From UBA5216 sp043743335 (GTDB lineage: Bacteria; Pseudomonadota; Gammaproteobacteria; Burkholderiales; SG8-41), in assembly GCA_043743335.1 (NCBI GenBank), contig JAYTWR010000068.1, positions 1-54,989 of the forward strand: a stretch of 54,989 nt of DNA. The letters run 5' to 3'. Below, piece by piece: positions 41,812-49,932 of the stretch. A model generated the notes under the pieces. The model did not search any database and had not been told where the DNA came from. It saw only the letters and a program-made list of their open reading frames with translations. Both the position numbers and the translations under genes were made by a program. The stretch's first letter is position 1. Every line of letters begins with the position of its first letter.

Positions 41812-44124
41812 TTAGTGCTTGGCTTTGTTATCTTGGATGGCTTTCCACACTTTCGACGCCGTCAATGGCATGTCGAGGTGGGTGATGCCCAGCGCATTGG
41901 TGACTGCGCCAACCAGCGCCGGCAGTGAAGCCGTGCAACCCGATTCACCCATGCCCTTGATGCCCAGCGGGCCGAGTTTCGACAGCGTGGTGTACTCTTC
42001 CATTTGCATGGATTTGAGTTGCCCTGCGCGCGGCATGACGTAATCGCTAAAGCTGCCGGTGATCATTTGCCCGGTTTCTTTGTCGTAGACGATGTGCTCG
42101 CCGAACACTTGGCCCAACCCTTGCACCACGGCGCCGTGCATTTGGCCTTCGACGATGGTGTGGCTCACCACATGGCCGCAGTCGTCCACCGAAAGATAGC
42201 TGGCAATTTCGGTGACGCCGGTTTCCGGGTCAATCTCCACCTCGGTGATGTGACAACCGTTGGGGTAGGTTGAAGTAAACGTGCCTTCGCCAGTGACTGC
42301 GAGTTTTTTGGTCGCCGCCAATTGCGCCAGCGTGAGCTTTTGTTTGCTGTGCGTGGAGGTAAACACGCCCTTGGCGTAACTCACTTGCGAGGGCTCCACA
42401 CCCAAGTCTTCCGCAGCGAGGGATTTGGCGGCATCGATCAGTTTGTTGGCTGCGATGTGGCACACCGTGCCCGCGCCCACCATGGTGCGTGAGCCACCAG
42501 AGTGGTTACCCACAATCTTGGGTGCGCGTTCGGGGTCACCCTGGATGATTTTCACTTGCTCGGTGGGGATGCCTAGCGCGTTGGAAACCACCATGGCGAA
42601 CGAGGTTTCATGCCCCTGGCCCTGTGAGTGCGATACCGTGTGCAAGGTGACGGTGCCGGTACCATCCACGCTGATATCGATCTCGTCACGCGGGGCGGTG
42701 CCTGCCCCCGTGGGCTCGATCACCGCGGACATGCCGATACCGCGCAGCTTGCCTTTGGCAGCACTGGCGGCGCGGCGCGCTTCAAAGCCTGACCAATCCG
42801 CCAACGCCAGCGCCTTGGCCGACAGCCCTGGCAGGTCGGCGATTTCAATGGTGCTGCCAGTGGCTGATTTGTACGGGTACTCGTTCAACGGCACATAGTT
42901 TCTGCGGCGCAGGTCCGCGGGGTCCATCTTCAGTTGCAAGGCTGCGGCATCCACCACGCGCTCAATGGCGTAGGCGATATCAGGCCGGCCTGCACCACGA
43001 TACGCCGCTACCCAGCCGGTGTTGGTCAGCGCCACTTTGAAGTGCGCATACAGCGCGGGGATTTTGTACACGCCGTTCAAGCAGGTGGTGCCATTGCGAA
43101 TGTGCCCGGCCGGGCCGGTGGCCGATAGATACGCGCCTTGATCGGTGATCCAGTCGATGCGCAAGCCGGTGAATTGCAGATTTTTGTCGATGGCCAGCGT
43201 GGCGGTGATCAGGTTGGCGCGGCCATGCGTATCGGTCAAAAAACTTTCGGTGCGCGTAGACACCCACTTGATCGGGCGTTGCAGCGCTTTGGCCGCAATC
43301 ATCATCGACAAATATTCCGGGTACGCCGCACTGCGCTGGCCAAAGCCGCCGCCGACATCGCGAATTTCGGCGCGGAATTTTTCTTCCGGCAAATTGGAGT
43401 AGATCGAAAATTGCTTGCGCGTCATGTTCACGCCTTGCGACGGCGTGTGCACCACGTAGCTGTCAGTCTCGGCCTTGTATTCGATGAGCGCCGCGCGCGG
43501 CTCCATCGGGCTGGGTGACACACGCGTGCAATCTACCGTGAGCTTGACCACATGCTCGGCGTTGGCGATGGCCTCCATCGTGGGCGCTTCACTGCCGCTT
43601 TCGGCCTCGACCGGGCAGTTGTTGGGTATTTCGTCATGGATCAGCGGCGCGCCGGGTTTGAGCGCTGCCACCGGGTCCACCACGGCGGGCAGGTCTTCAT
43701 ACACCACTTCGATCAACTCGCAGGCATCCTGCGCAGCAAGATGCGAAGCCGCCACCACCATCGCCACCGGGTCGCCGACAAAGCGCACTTTGCCGATGGC
43801 CAGGCACGGCCGCTCCGGCACGCGTGCTTTCATGCCGCCTTTGCCGGTGGGCGGTAAAAAGCTCGGCGGGCGCAGATAGCCTGCCGCCGCCGCGTCAGCG
43901 CCGGTATAAACCGCGAGCACGCCTTGGGCCTGCTTCGCGGGATTGACGTTAATCGACACAATGCGCGCATGCGCGCGATCGGCCCGTAAAAACACGGCGT
44001 GCAGTTGATCGGGCGCATTCCAGTCCGACGAATACTTGCCGTTGCCGGTAATCAGCCGCATGTCTTCAAAGCGGGATACCTTCGCGTTGCCGACCTTGAA
44101 CAATTGGGAATGATGTTGATCCAT
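41812..44124 (-). CDS. Molybdenum hydroxylase catalytic subunit (CoxL-like, AYRGAGR type)
   Basis: 770-residue catalytic subunit of the xanthine-oxidase family, binding molybdopterin-cytosine dinucleotide. GGGFG (258-262) is a cofactor-binding loop. The loop that defines carbon monoxide dehydrogenase (AYxCSFR) reads AYRGAGR at 374-380, the so-called form II sequence, so CO oxidation is not supported. The catalytic glutamate is E727 in GMGESG. Probable substrates are aromatic heterocycles or aldehydes, but this is open. An AT-rich motif lies 20 bp before the start. An MFS transporter and a Bug gene follow on the other strand. Confidence 0.9.
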   Translation of the reverse strand: MDQHHSQLFKVGNAKVSRFEDMRLITGNGKYSSDWNAPDQLHAVFLRADRAHARIVSINVNPAKQAQGVLAVYTGADAAAAGYLRPPSFLPPTGKGGMKARVPERPCLAIGKVRFVGDPVAMVVAASHLAAQDACELIEVVYEDLPAVVDPVAALKPGAPLIHDEIPNNCPVEAESGSEAPTMEAIANAEHVVKLTVDCTRVSPSPMEPRAALIEYKAETDSYVVHTPSQGVNMTRKQFSIYSNLPEEKFRAEIRDVGGGFGQRSAAYPEYLSMMIAAKALQRPIKWVSTRTESFLTDTHGRANLITATLAIDKNLQFTGLRIDWITDQGAYLSATGPAGHIRNGTTCLNGVYKIPALYAHFKVALTNTGWVAAYRGAGRPDIAYAIERVVDAAALQLKMDPADLRRRNYVPLNEYPYKSATGSTIEIADLPGLSAKALALADWSGFEARRAASAAKGKLRGIGMSAVIEPTGAGTAPRDEIDISVDGTGTVTLHTVSHSQGQGHETSFAMVVSNALGIPTEQVKIIQGDPERAPKIVGNHSGGSRTMVGAGTVCHIAANKLIDAAKSLAAEDLGVEPSQVSYAKGVFTSTHSKQKLTLAQLAATKKLAVTGEGTFTSTYPNGCHITEVEIDPETGVTEIASYLSVDDCGHVVSHTIVEGQMHGAVVQGLGQVFGEHIVYDKETGQMITGSFSDYVMPRAGQLKSMQMEEYTTLSKLGPLGIKGMGESGCTASLPALVGAVTNALGITHLDMPLTASKVWKAIQDNKAKH

Positions 44125-44143
44125 CCGCGCCTCTTTAATTTTA

Positions 44144-44165
44144 TCAATAAAAACAAATACTTAGG
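44144..44165 (-). repeat. Dispersed AT-rich motif, copy 11
   Basis: TCAATAAAAACAAATACTTA in reverse orientation, 20 bp upstream of the coxL-like ATG (minus strand). The divergent gap 44125-44600 holds this motif and the inverted-repeat element; nothing else is recognised. Confidence 0.58.
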
Positions 44166-44432
44166 TGTGAATGCCGAAGCCTGCGCATTCGAAAGAAAGC
44201 TGCTGAAAATAGCTGAGAGTCACTGCAAGGCCGCGCAACGCTGGTTTGCGTCGGCCACGTACTGCACGTGGGCTATTCTACCGTGAGATTTCGCCACAAT
44301 CACGCCTGACTCCGCGGGCGTACAACACTCGATCCACACTGTGGTGGTGCGACTCGCAGAGGCCGCGCTTGCTGGTATTGTCGGGGCGCGGTTACCTGAC
44401 GCGCCGAAAAACTCAATAAACCTGAAAGAGCC

Positions 44433-44579
44433 TTTAGCCACAGAGAACACCGAGAACACCGAGGAAAACCGTGTCTTGGCATGACACGTCCACACGCCCA
44501 CCGAGTGATTGGGCATAACCGCGTAACCACCCGGTTGCGCTCTGTGTTCTCGGCGTCCTCGGTGTTCTCTGTGGCTAAA
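44433..44579. repeat. Long inverted repeat with GAGAACACC units
   Basis: Left arm TTTAGCCACAGAGAACACCG (44433 on) and right arm ending GAACACCGAG-complement, CGGTGTTCTCTGTGGCTAAA (44560-44579). The first 22 bp match perfectly, and inner copies of a GAGAACACC unit repeat within each arm. The total is about 147 bp, so a transcript would fold into a long hairpin. No target duplication is seen. It lies 21 bp before the MFS gene. Confidence 0.7.
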
Positions 44580-44600
44580 TGCTGTTTTTGGGATAAAAGC

Positions 44601-45905
44601 ATGGCCTTGCAATCCCCTTCACCTTCACCTTCACCGTTGTCGCCGACGAACGCTCCGCCTGCCCGCGTCTCCGCATTCGCTCCGTTTTCGGTGCGCAGCT
44701 TTCGCTCGCAGTGGCCGGCAGATTTGGCAACGTCGTGGGCGTTCGACATGGAAACGCTGATCCTCGGTTGGTATGTGCTGACGGAAACGCGTTCGGTGTT
44801 GATGCTCACGTTGTTTGCCTCGCTGCAACACTTGGGCACGTTACTGTCGCCCATGTTTGGCGTGATGGGGGACCGCATCGGGCACCGCCGGGTGCTGGCG
44901 ACTATGCGCGGGCTGTACGCCGGCATGGCACTGGTTCTGATGACGCTGGCGTACAGCGGCTTGCTGACGCCGACTTATGTGCTGTGTATCGCGGGCTTGG
45001 TTGGGCTGGTGCGGCCCTCAGATATCGGCATGCGCACCGCGCTGGTGGGTGCCACCATGCCGCCCGACAAACTGATGGGTGCCATGAGTATCCAGCGCAC
45101 CACGCAAGATTCCGCCAAGGTCATGGGTGCGCTCACCGGTGCCGGGCTGGTGGCTGCGCTGGGCATCGGCCCGGCGTATACCGTGGTGGTGTGTTTTTAC
45201 ACCGTGAGCGTGATCCTCACCCTCAAAGGGGCCAACCCGGACGCGCCGCCGCGCCCGGTAGCGCCCAAGGGCGAGCGCGCCTCGCCACTGGGCGATTTGC
45301 GCGCGGGCATGGTTTACGTGTGGAACACGCCGTTGCTGCTAGCGTCCATGTGCTTTGCGTTCCTGCTCAACTGCTCGGCGTTTCCGATGATGAACGGCCT
45401 GATGCCGGTCATGGCCAAAGAAATTTATCGCACCGATCAAACCGGCTTGGGCTACTTGGTCGCCGTTGGTGGCTTTGGTGCGCTGATGAGCTCGGTGGTG
45501 ATGAGCCGCATCGGCCACCGCGTGCTACCTGCCCGCAACATGATGATCTTCAGCGCTTGTTGGTTGATTTCATTGATGTTTTTTGCCAACACCACGCATC
45601 CAGCGGCGGGCGTGCCATTGTTGCTGATGGCGGGGCTGTCGCAAGGGCTGGGGCAAATCCCCATGGCCGCCATGTTGATCCGCAACTGCGACCCGAAATT
45701 TCGCGGGCGCATTATGGGCATACGCATGCTGGCGATCTACGGCAACATACCGGGCCTGCTGCTCGCAGGCTGGTTGATCCAGCGCATCGGCTACGCATCG
45801 ACGATGACTTTATATGGCGTGACAGCGCTGGTGTTGCTGGGGATTGTGGTGGTGCGCTGGCGCGCGCATTTGTGGCGGGCTGATGCGCCAGCGAATGCAC
45901 GGTAG
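44601..45905 (+). CDS. MFS transporter (MFS_3-like)
   Basis: 434-residue transporter with about 12 membrane helices. A polar N-terminus rich in Ser-Pro pairs (SPSPSPSPLSP, encoded by a CCTTCA tandem) is followed by RSFRSQWPADLATSWAFDME. The signature loop FGVMGDRIGHRRVLATMRGL is typical of MFS. It resembles EntS-type exporters and the MFS protein at 26096. The start at 44601 excludes the inverted-repeat element upstream. A Bug gene follows after 86 bp. Confidence 0.86.
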   Translation: MALQSPSPSPSPLSPTNAPPARVSAFAPFSVRSFRSQWPADLATSWAFDMETLILGWYVLTETRSVLMLTLFASLQHLGTLLSPMFGVMGDRIGHRRVLATMRGLYAGMALVLMTLAYSGLLTPTYVLCIAGLVGLVRPSDIGMRTALVGATMPPDKLMGAMSIQRTTQDSAKVMGALTGAGLVAALGIGPAYTVVVCFYTVSVILTLKGANPDAPPRPVAPKGERASPLGDLRAGMVYVWNTPLLLASMCFAFLLNCSAFPMMNGLMPVMAKEIYRTDQTGLGYLVAVGGFGALMSSVVMSRIGHRVLPARNMMIFSACWLISLMFFANTTHPAAGVPLLLMAGLSQGLGQIPMAAMLIRNCDPKFRGRIMGIRMLAIYGNIPGLLLAGWLIQRIGYASTMTLYGVTALVLLGIVVVRWRAHLWRADAPANAR

Positions 45906-45991
45906 TTGTCGCGCGTTTGGCAAGCCGTTGGCGTGAAAAAAAGCCGTCAACTATCAGGCCAAATCTTGATCGGAAAGGAGCAAAACCAACC

Positions 45992-46975
45992 ATGCGCCCA
46001 GCAACCCTATTCACCACCGCCATCGCCATCGTCACGCTGCTAACCCTAGCCACCAGTCCAACCCAAGCCCAAACCGCCTACCCCACCAAATTGGTTCGCA
46101 TCGTCAACCCGGTGGCCGCAGGCGGCAATCAAGACATCGTCGCGCGTGCCTACGCTGAGCAGTTCAACAAGGCGTTCGGCCAACAATTCGTGCTGGAGAA
46201 CCGCCCCGGCAACAGTGCCATTGTCGGCACGCGCTATGTCAAAACTTCGCCCGCCGACGGCTATGTGCTGCTGGCAATCTCGAACACTTTTGTGCGCACG
46301 CCCACCATGATTAAGGACGCGGGCTACGACCCGATCAAGGATTTTGCTGCGGTGTCGCAAACCAGCGACACGCCGCTGGTGTTTGTGGTCACGCCCGCGC
46401 TGCCGGTAAAAAACGTCAAAGAATTCATCGCGCTGGCCAAGCAGCGCCCCGGTGAAATATCCAGCGGCTCGTCAGGCGCAGGCTCCACCGGCCACATCGC
46501 CGCAGAAATGTTCGCCAGCCGCGCGGGCATCAAGCTGCTGCACATCCAGTACAAGGGCGCCGCACCTGCCGTGGTGGATTTGGTGGGCGGCCACGTCATG
46601 CTGCGCTTTGATCAAGCCAGCACCTCGCTGCCGCACGTGCGTGCGGGCAAACTGCGCGCGCTGGGCGTCACCACGTTGAAGCGCGCGGCGTTACTGCCCG
46701 ACGTGCCGACCATCGACGAAGCCGGCCTGCCGGGCTTTCAGGATTCCACCTTCAACGGCCTGCTGGCCCCCGCAGGCACGCCGCGCGCCGTGCTCGAACG
46801 CCTGCGCGCAGAAGTCGCCAAAGCCGCAGCCGTGCCGGAACTGCGCAACCGCTACGCCGAGCTGGGTATTGAACTGGTGAGCAGCAGTTCGCCCGAAGAC
46901 TTCAGCGACTTCTTGCGCAAGAATGTTGAGGAATTTGTGCGGCTCGCGCGGGATGCGGGGTTAACGCAAAGGTAG
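45992..46975 (+). CDS. Bug/TctC-type periplasmic binding protein (7)
   Basis: 327 residues. The signal peptide ends TQA before QTAYPTKLVRIVN. The ligand loop is VAAGGNQDIVARA; LENRPGNSAIVGTRYV and HIQYKGAAPAVVD (in place of HVPYKG) show divergence in the binding pocket. GGAAAGGAGC lies 12 bases before the ATG, a good ribosome binding site. It probably belongs with the MFS gene upstream. Confidence 0.88.
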   Translation: MRPATLFTTAIAIVTLLTLATSPTQAQTAYPTKLVRIVNPVAAGGNQDIVARAYAEQFNKAFGQQFVLENRPGNSAIVGTRYVKTSPADGYVLLAISNTFVRTPTMIKDAGYDPIKDFAAVSQTSDTPLVFVVTPALPVKNVKEFIALAKQRPGEISSGSSGAGSTGHIAAEMFASRAGIKLLHIQYKGAAPAVVDLVGGHVMLRFDQASTSLPHVRAGKLRALGVTTLKRAALLPDVPTIDEAGLPGFQDSTFNGLLAPAGTPRAVLERLRAEVAKAAAVPELRNRYAELGIELVSSSSPEDFSDFLRKNVEEFVRLARDAGLTQR

Positions 46976-47111
46976 TATGCAGGCGAGCAGCTCTCCGGCA
47001 GCGGTCTACCCAAGCCAGTGCTAACATTAAAACATGCTCCGATCTCTGCCGCCGTCAACGCGGGATCCGTGAAAGCAAGGGCGCCGTCCTCTGGGGCCAG
47101 ATGCACTGATG

Positions 47112-47624
47112 TCAACGCCCCGTCGCCCCAAACCCACCCACCACCCAAGCCTCCGCACGCGTGCGGGTGAGCTTGTAGTCGGGCGCAACCCGCATCTGTG
47201 CCAGCACCTCACCCGCATCGTCCACCGCACTTAATTGAGCAGAGGCTGCGTCGTCGTCCGTGGCGATATCGAGTTTGACCGTGATGCGCTGGGCCTCGGC
47301 ACCACCGGGTGGCTTGGCCATCACGGTGACGCTTTGATGCAGGCTGGCCTGTAATTGCTGATGGTGCCGCAGCACATATTCGCTGGCGGTTTTGACCAGC
47401 GTGCGAAACGCGTTGCCGTCTAGCGGCTTGGGGTTCTTTTTATCGCGGCCCATGGTCCACGGCCCGATGAGTGCGGGCTCACGCTCGCCGTCTTTGGTCA
47501 TCGCCACGGCCCAACCGTCGTCATCTTCGTTCTTCAAAATATGGGCCGTCCAGCCGTCGTCGCACCAGCGGGTGGCTTCTTGGGTTTTGGGGTTTTCAAC
47601 ATCAGCGGCAAAAGGGGTAGGCAT
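47112..47624 (-). CDS. Conserved hypothetical protein
   Basis: 170 residues; I do not recognise the family. Visible features are CDDGWTAHILKNEDDDGWAV at the N-terminus, IGPWTMGRDKKNPKPLDG, a helix with LVKTASEYVLRHHQQLQASL, and two beta-rich stretches towards the C-terminus. There is no signal peptide or membrane segment. Composition and codon use look like the neighbours, so it is likely a real gene. An AT-rich motif lies 28 bp upstream. Confidence 0.6.
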   Translation of the reverse strand: MPTPFAADVENPKTQEATRWCDDGWTAHILKNEDDDGWAVAMTKDGEREPALIGPWTMGRDKKNPKPLDGNAFRTLVKTASEYVLRHHQQLQASLHQSVTVMAKPPGGAEAQRITVKLDIATDDDAASAQLSAVDDAGEVLAQMRVAPDYKLTRTRAEAWVVGGFGATGR

Positions 47625-47651
47625 GGTGGTTTGCGATTCTCAAAAATTAAT

Positions 47652-47671
47652 GATTAAAATCAATTACTTAT
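47652..47671 (-). repeat. Dispersed AT-rich motif, copy 12
   Basis: GATTAAAATCAATTACTTAT on the plus strand, in reverse orientation, between the hypothetical gene (start 47624) and the tsaD stop. Confidence 0.6.
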
Positions 47672-47737
47672 GAATGCGGATTGCCCCTGCTGCCACACCG
47701 GGGCAAGTAGCGCACAGCCCCCACCGAGTGCGCGGGA

Positions 47738-48781
47738 TCAAGCCGGTTGCAGCGCTTCCAAATCCCAGCGCGGACGCACGGTGAAGGCGCGTGTGGCTTC
47801 AATAGCCTGACCCGCCGCCAGCCGCAGCCCGCCCGCCAGCGCGATCATCGCGCCGTTGTCGGTGCATAGCGCCAGCGGCGGATAAAACACGCGGCAACCT
47901 TGCGCATGGGCTTGGGCCGTAAGCCGCGCGCGCAGCCACTGGTTAGCCCCCACGCCGCCAGCGACAACTAATTGATTTAATTGAGTTTTTTCTAAAGCCC
48001 CCAACGCCTTGGCAACAAGCACATCCACCGCTGCCGCCTGAAACTCTGCTGCCAGATCGGCCTTGTCCGCGTCGTTCAGCGATTTGCCGCGCACGGCGGT
48101 AAGCACAGCGGTTTTCAACCCGCTGAAACTGAAATTCAAATCACCGCTGTTGAGCATGGGCCGCGGCAGCTTAAATTGACCCGGCTTGCCGTATTCGGCC
48201 GCACGAGCGATTTCCGGCCCGCCGGGGTAACCCAGTCCCAGCAGCTTGGCCGTTTTGTCGAAGGCCTCGCCGGCGGCGTCATCCACCGTTTCACCCAGTA
48301 GTGTGTAGTCGCCCACGCCGCCGACACGCATCAATTGCGTATGCCCGCCCGACACCAGCAGCGCGACAAACGGAAACGCGGGCGCAGGATCGGCCAGCAA
48401 CGGCGACAGCAAATGGCCTTCAAGGTGATGAATGCCGATGGCCGGAATATTCAGTGCATAAGCCAACCCATGCGCAATGCTCGCCCCCACCAGCAAAGCG
48501 CCCGCCAGCCCCGGCCCCTGCGTATAGGCGATGGCATTCAGATCAGCCAGATTCAAATTGCACCCGGCGAGCAATTCGCGCGTCAACGGCAGCACCCGCC
48601 GGATGTGATCGCGCGACGCCAACTCCGGCACCACGCCGCCGTAGTCGGCGTGCATGGCGACTTGCGTGTGCACGCGGTGACCCAGCAAACCGCGCTGCGT
48701 GTGATACAGCGCCACGCCGGATTCGTCGCACGAGGTTTCGATACCGAGGATTAACGAGGGTTGGGGTTGATGCGGGAGCAT
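47738..48781 (-). CDS. tsaD: tRNA N6-threonylcarbamoyladenosine transferase subunit TsaD
   Basis: 347-residue ASKHA-fold enzyme that transfers the threonylcarbamoyl group to A37 of ANN-decoding tRNAs with TsaB and TsaE. The start SLILGIETSCDESGVALY, the metal-binding histidines in GIHHLEGHLLSPL (about 109-121), and the ATP-binding LVVAGGVGANQWLR are all present. Residues just before the last motif (KTQLNQLV) are encoded by an AT-rich stretch (47965-47984) that is itself a copy of the dispersed motif. The protein length is not altered. Confidence 0.95.
   Translation of the reverse strand: MLPHQPQPSLILGIETSCDESGVALYHTQRGLLGHRVHTQVAMHADYGGVVPELASRDHIRRVLPLTRELLAGCNLNLADLNAIAYTQGPGLAGALLVGASIAHGLAYALNIPAIGIHHLEGHLLSPLLADPAPAFPFVALLVSGGHTQLMRVGGVGDYTLLGETVDDAAGEAFDKTAKLLGLGYPGGPEIARAAEYGKPGQFKLPRPMLNSGDLNFSFSGLKTAVLTAVRGKSLNDADKADLAAEFQAAAVDVLVAKALGALEKTQLNQLVVAGGVGANQWLRARLTAQAHAQGCRVFYPPLALCTDNGAMIALAGGLRLAAGQAIEATRAFTVRPRWDLEALQPA
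47965..47984 (+). repeat. Dispersed AT-rich motif, copy 13, inside tsaD
   Basis: CAACTAATTGATTTAATTGA on the plus strand, opposite the tsaD codons for Gln-Leu-Asn-Gln-Leu-Val. It is as close to consensus as many intergenic copies, in a gene that otherwise uses GC-ending codons. Confidence 0.6.
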
Positions 48782-48907
48782 AACGCTACAGCAGTGAATG
48801 AAGGACGGCGGATGCTAGCATGGCGCGTCGTAGCGCTAGGCAATTTTGCACGCAGACAGTAGCGATTCACATTAACGAAAAGCGTCCCTGATGCGTCAAC
48901 GCAGGCG

Positions 48908-49876
48908 TCAATCGAGTTTTACATCGAACTCACGGAATAGCTTGCCGATCGTGTCGTATTCGGCGTTCAGGCGCTGTGCGAGCACCTCTGGCGGACGGTG
49001 CGCCGGGTCTAGCGTCTGGGCGTTTAGTTTGGCCGCGACGTCGCTGTCACTTACCGCCTTGCCGATCTCGGTGTTGAGTCGGTCAATGATCGCTTTAGGC
49101 GTGCCGACGGGCGCAAAAATACTCACCCAAGTCGATGATTCGTAGCCCGGAATAGTGTCCGCGACGGTCGGCACATCCGGGAGCTGCACGACGCGCTGTG
49201 ATGCCGTCACGCCCAGTGCTCGTACGCGATTCGATTTAATGTGCGATATCAACTCGCTGATCGCAGCGACTTGGACTTGCGTTTCCCCCGACACCAGTGC
49301 GATCACCGCAGGCCCACCGCCTTTGAAAGGCACCTGAGTCATGCGTATGCCTGCTCGCGATTCGAACATCACCCCGTTCATGTGCGTGAAGCTGCCGAAG
49401 CCGGAATGCCCGTGCAGCAACTCTTTGGGGCGCTGCTTTGCGAGAGCGATGAATTCCTTTACCGAATGTGCCGGCAATGCAGGGTGCACGGTGAGTACGC
49501 TCACCAGCCGGGCAATCGGGCTCACCCCGGTAAAATCGCGCAGGGCGTCGTAGGGTAGTTTCTTGTAGAGGTGTTGATTGGCCACATGCGAAGCGACGGA
49601 TTGCACGAGCAACGTATAACCATCGGGCTTGCTTTGGGCCGCGAGGGCGGTCCCTATCGTGCCGCCTGCGCCCGCACGGTTTTCGATGATGAACAATTGG
49701 CCCATGTGCTCTGCGACCTTGGGCAATGCAATGCGCGCCACGATATCGTTCGCTCCTGCGGGCGGAAACGGCACAATCACGCGTATCGGCTTGGCGGGAA
49801 ACGCCTGCGACCAAACTGCGCCTGAGGCACCCAGCATCCAGACGGCAACCGCCGCAGACCATCGGGTAATTTTCAT
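48908..49876 (-). CDS. Bug/TctC-type periplasmic binding protein (8)
   Basis: 322 residues. A short signal peptide ends in VWSQA, before FPAKPIRVIVPF. The ligand loop is PPAGANDIVARI. IENRAGAGGTIGTALA, PDGYTLLVQSVAS and QVPFKGGGPAVI follow. The start at 49876 is supported by AAGGAGAAAT directly upstream. It is downstream of the large esterase on the same strand. Confidence 0.88.
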   Translation of the reverse strand: MKITRWSAAVAVWMLGASGAVWSQAFPAKPIRVIVPFPPAGANDIVARIALPKVAEHMGQLFIIENRAGAGGTIGTALAAQSKPDGYTLLVQSVASHVANQHLYKKLPYDALRDFTGVSPIARLVSVLTVHPALPAHSVKEFIALAKQRPKELLHGHSGFGSFTHMNGVMFESRAGIRMTQVPFKGGGPAVIALVSGETQVQVAAISELISHIKSNRVRALGVTASQRVVQLPDVPTVADTIPGYESSTWVSIFAPVGTPKAIIDRLNTEIGKAVSDSDVAAKLNAQTLDPAHRPPEVLAQRLNAEYDTIGKLFREFDVKLD

Positions 49877-49932
49877 TTTATTTCTCCTTGCAATGCCATT
49901 GTGGGAGGCGGACGCGTTTCTGTTGTTCGCCG

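Noticed and set aside
41812..44124. Large subunit considered as carbon monoxide dehydrogenase
   Set aside because: The defining loop is AYRGAGR rather than AYxCSFR, so the name CO dehydrogenase is not supported.
44711..45883. A 390-codon frame overlapping the MFS gene in another frame
   Set aside because: Composition is Gly/Ala/Arg/His-rich without membrane segments, while the other frame is a clear 12-helix transporter.
46852..47148. A 98-codon minus-strand frame between Bug gene 7 and the hypothetical gene
   Set aside because: Half of it is antisense to the Bug gene; no start signal or family likeness.
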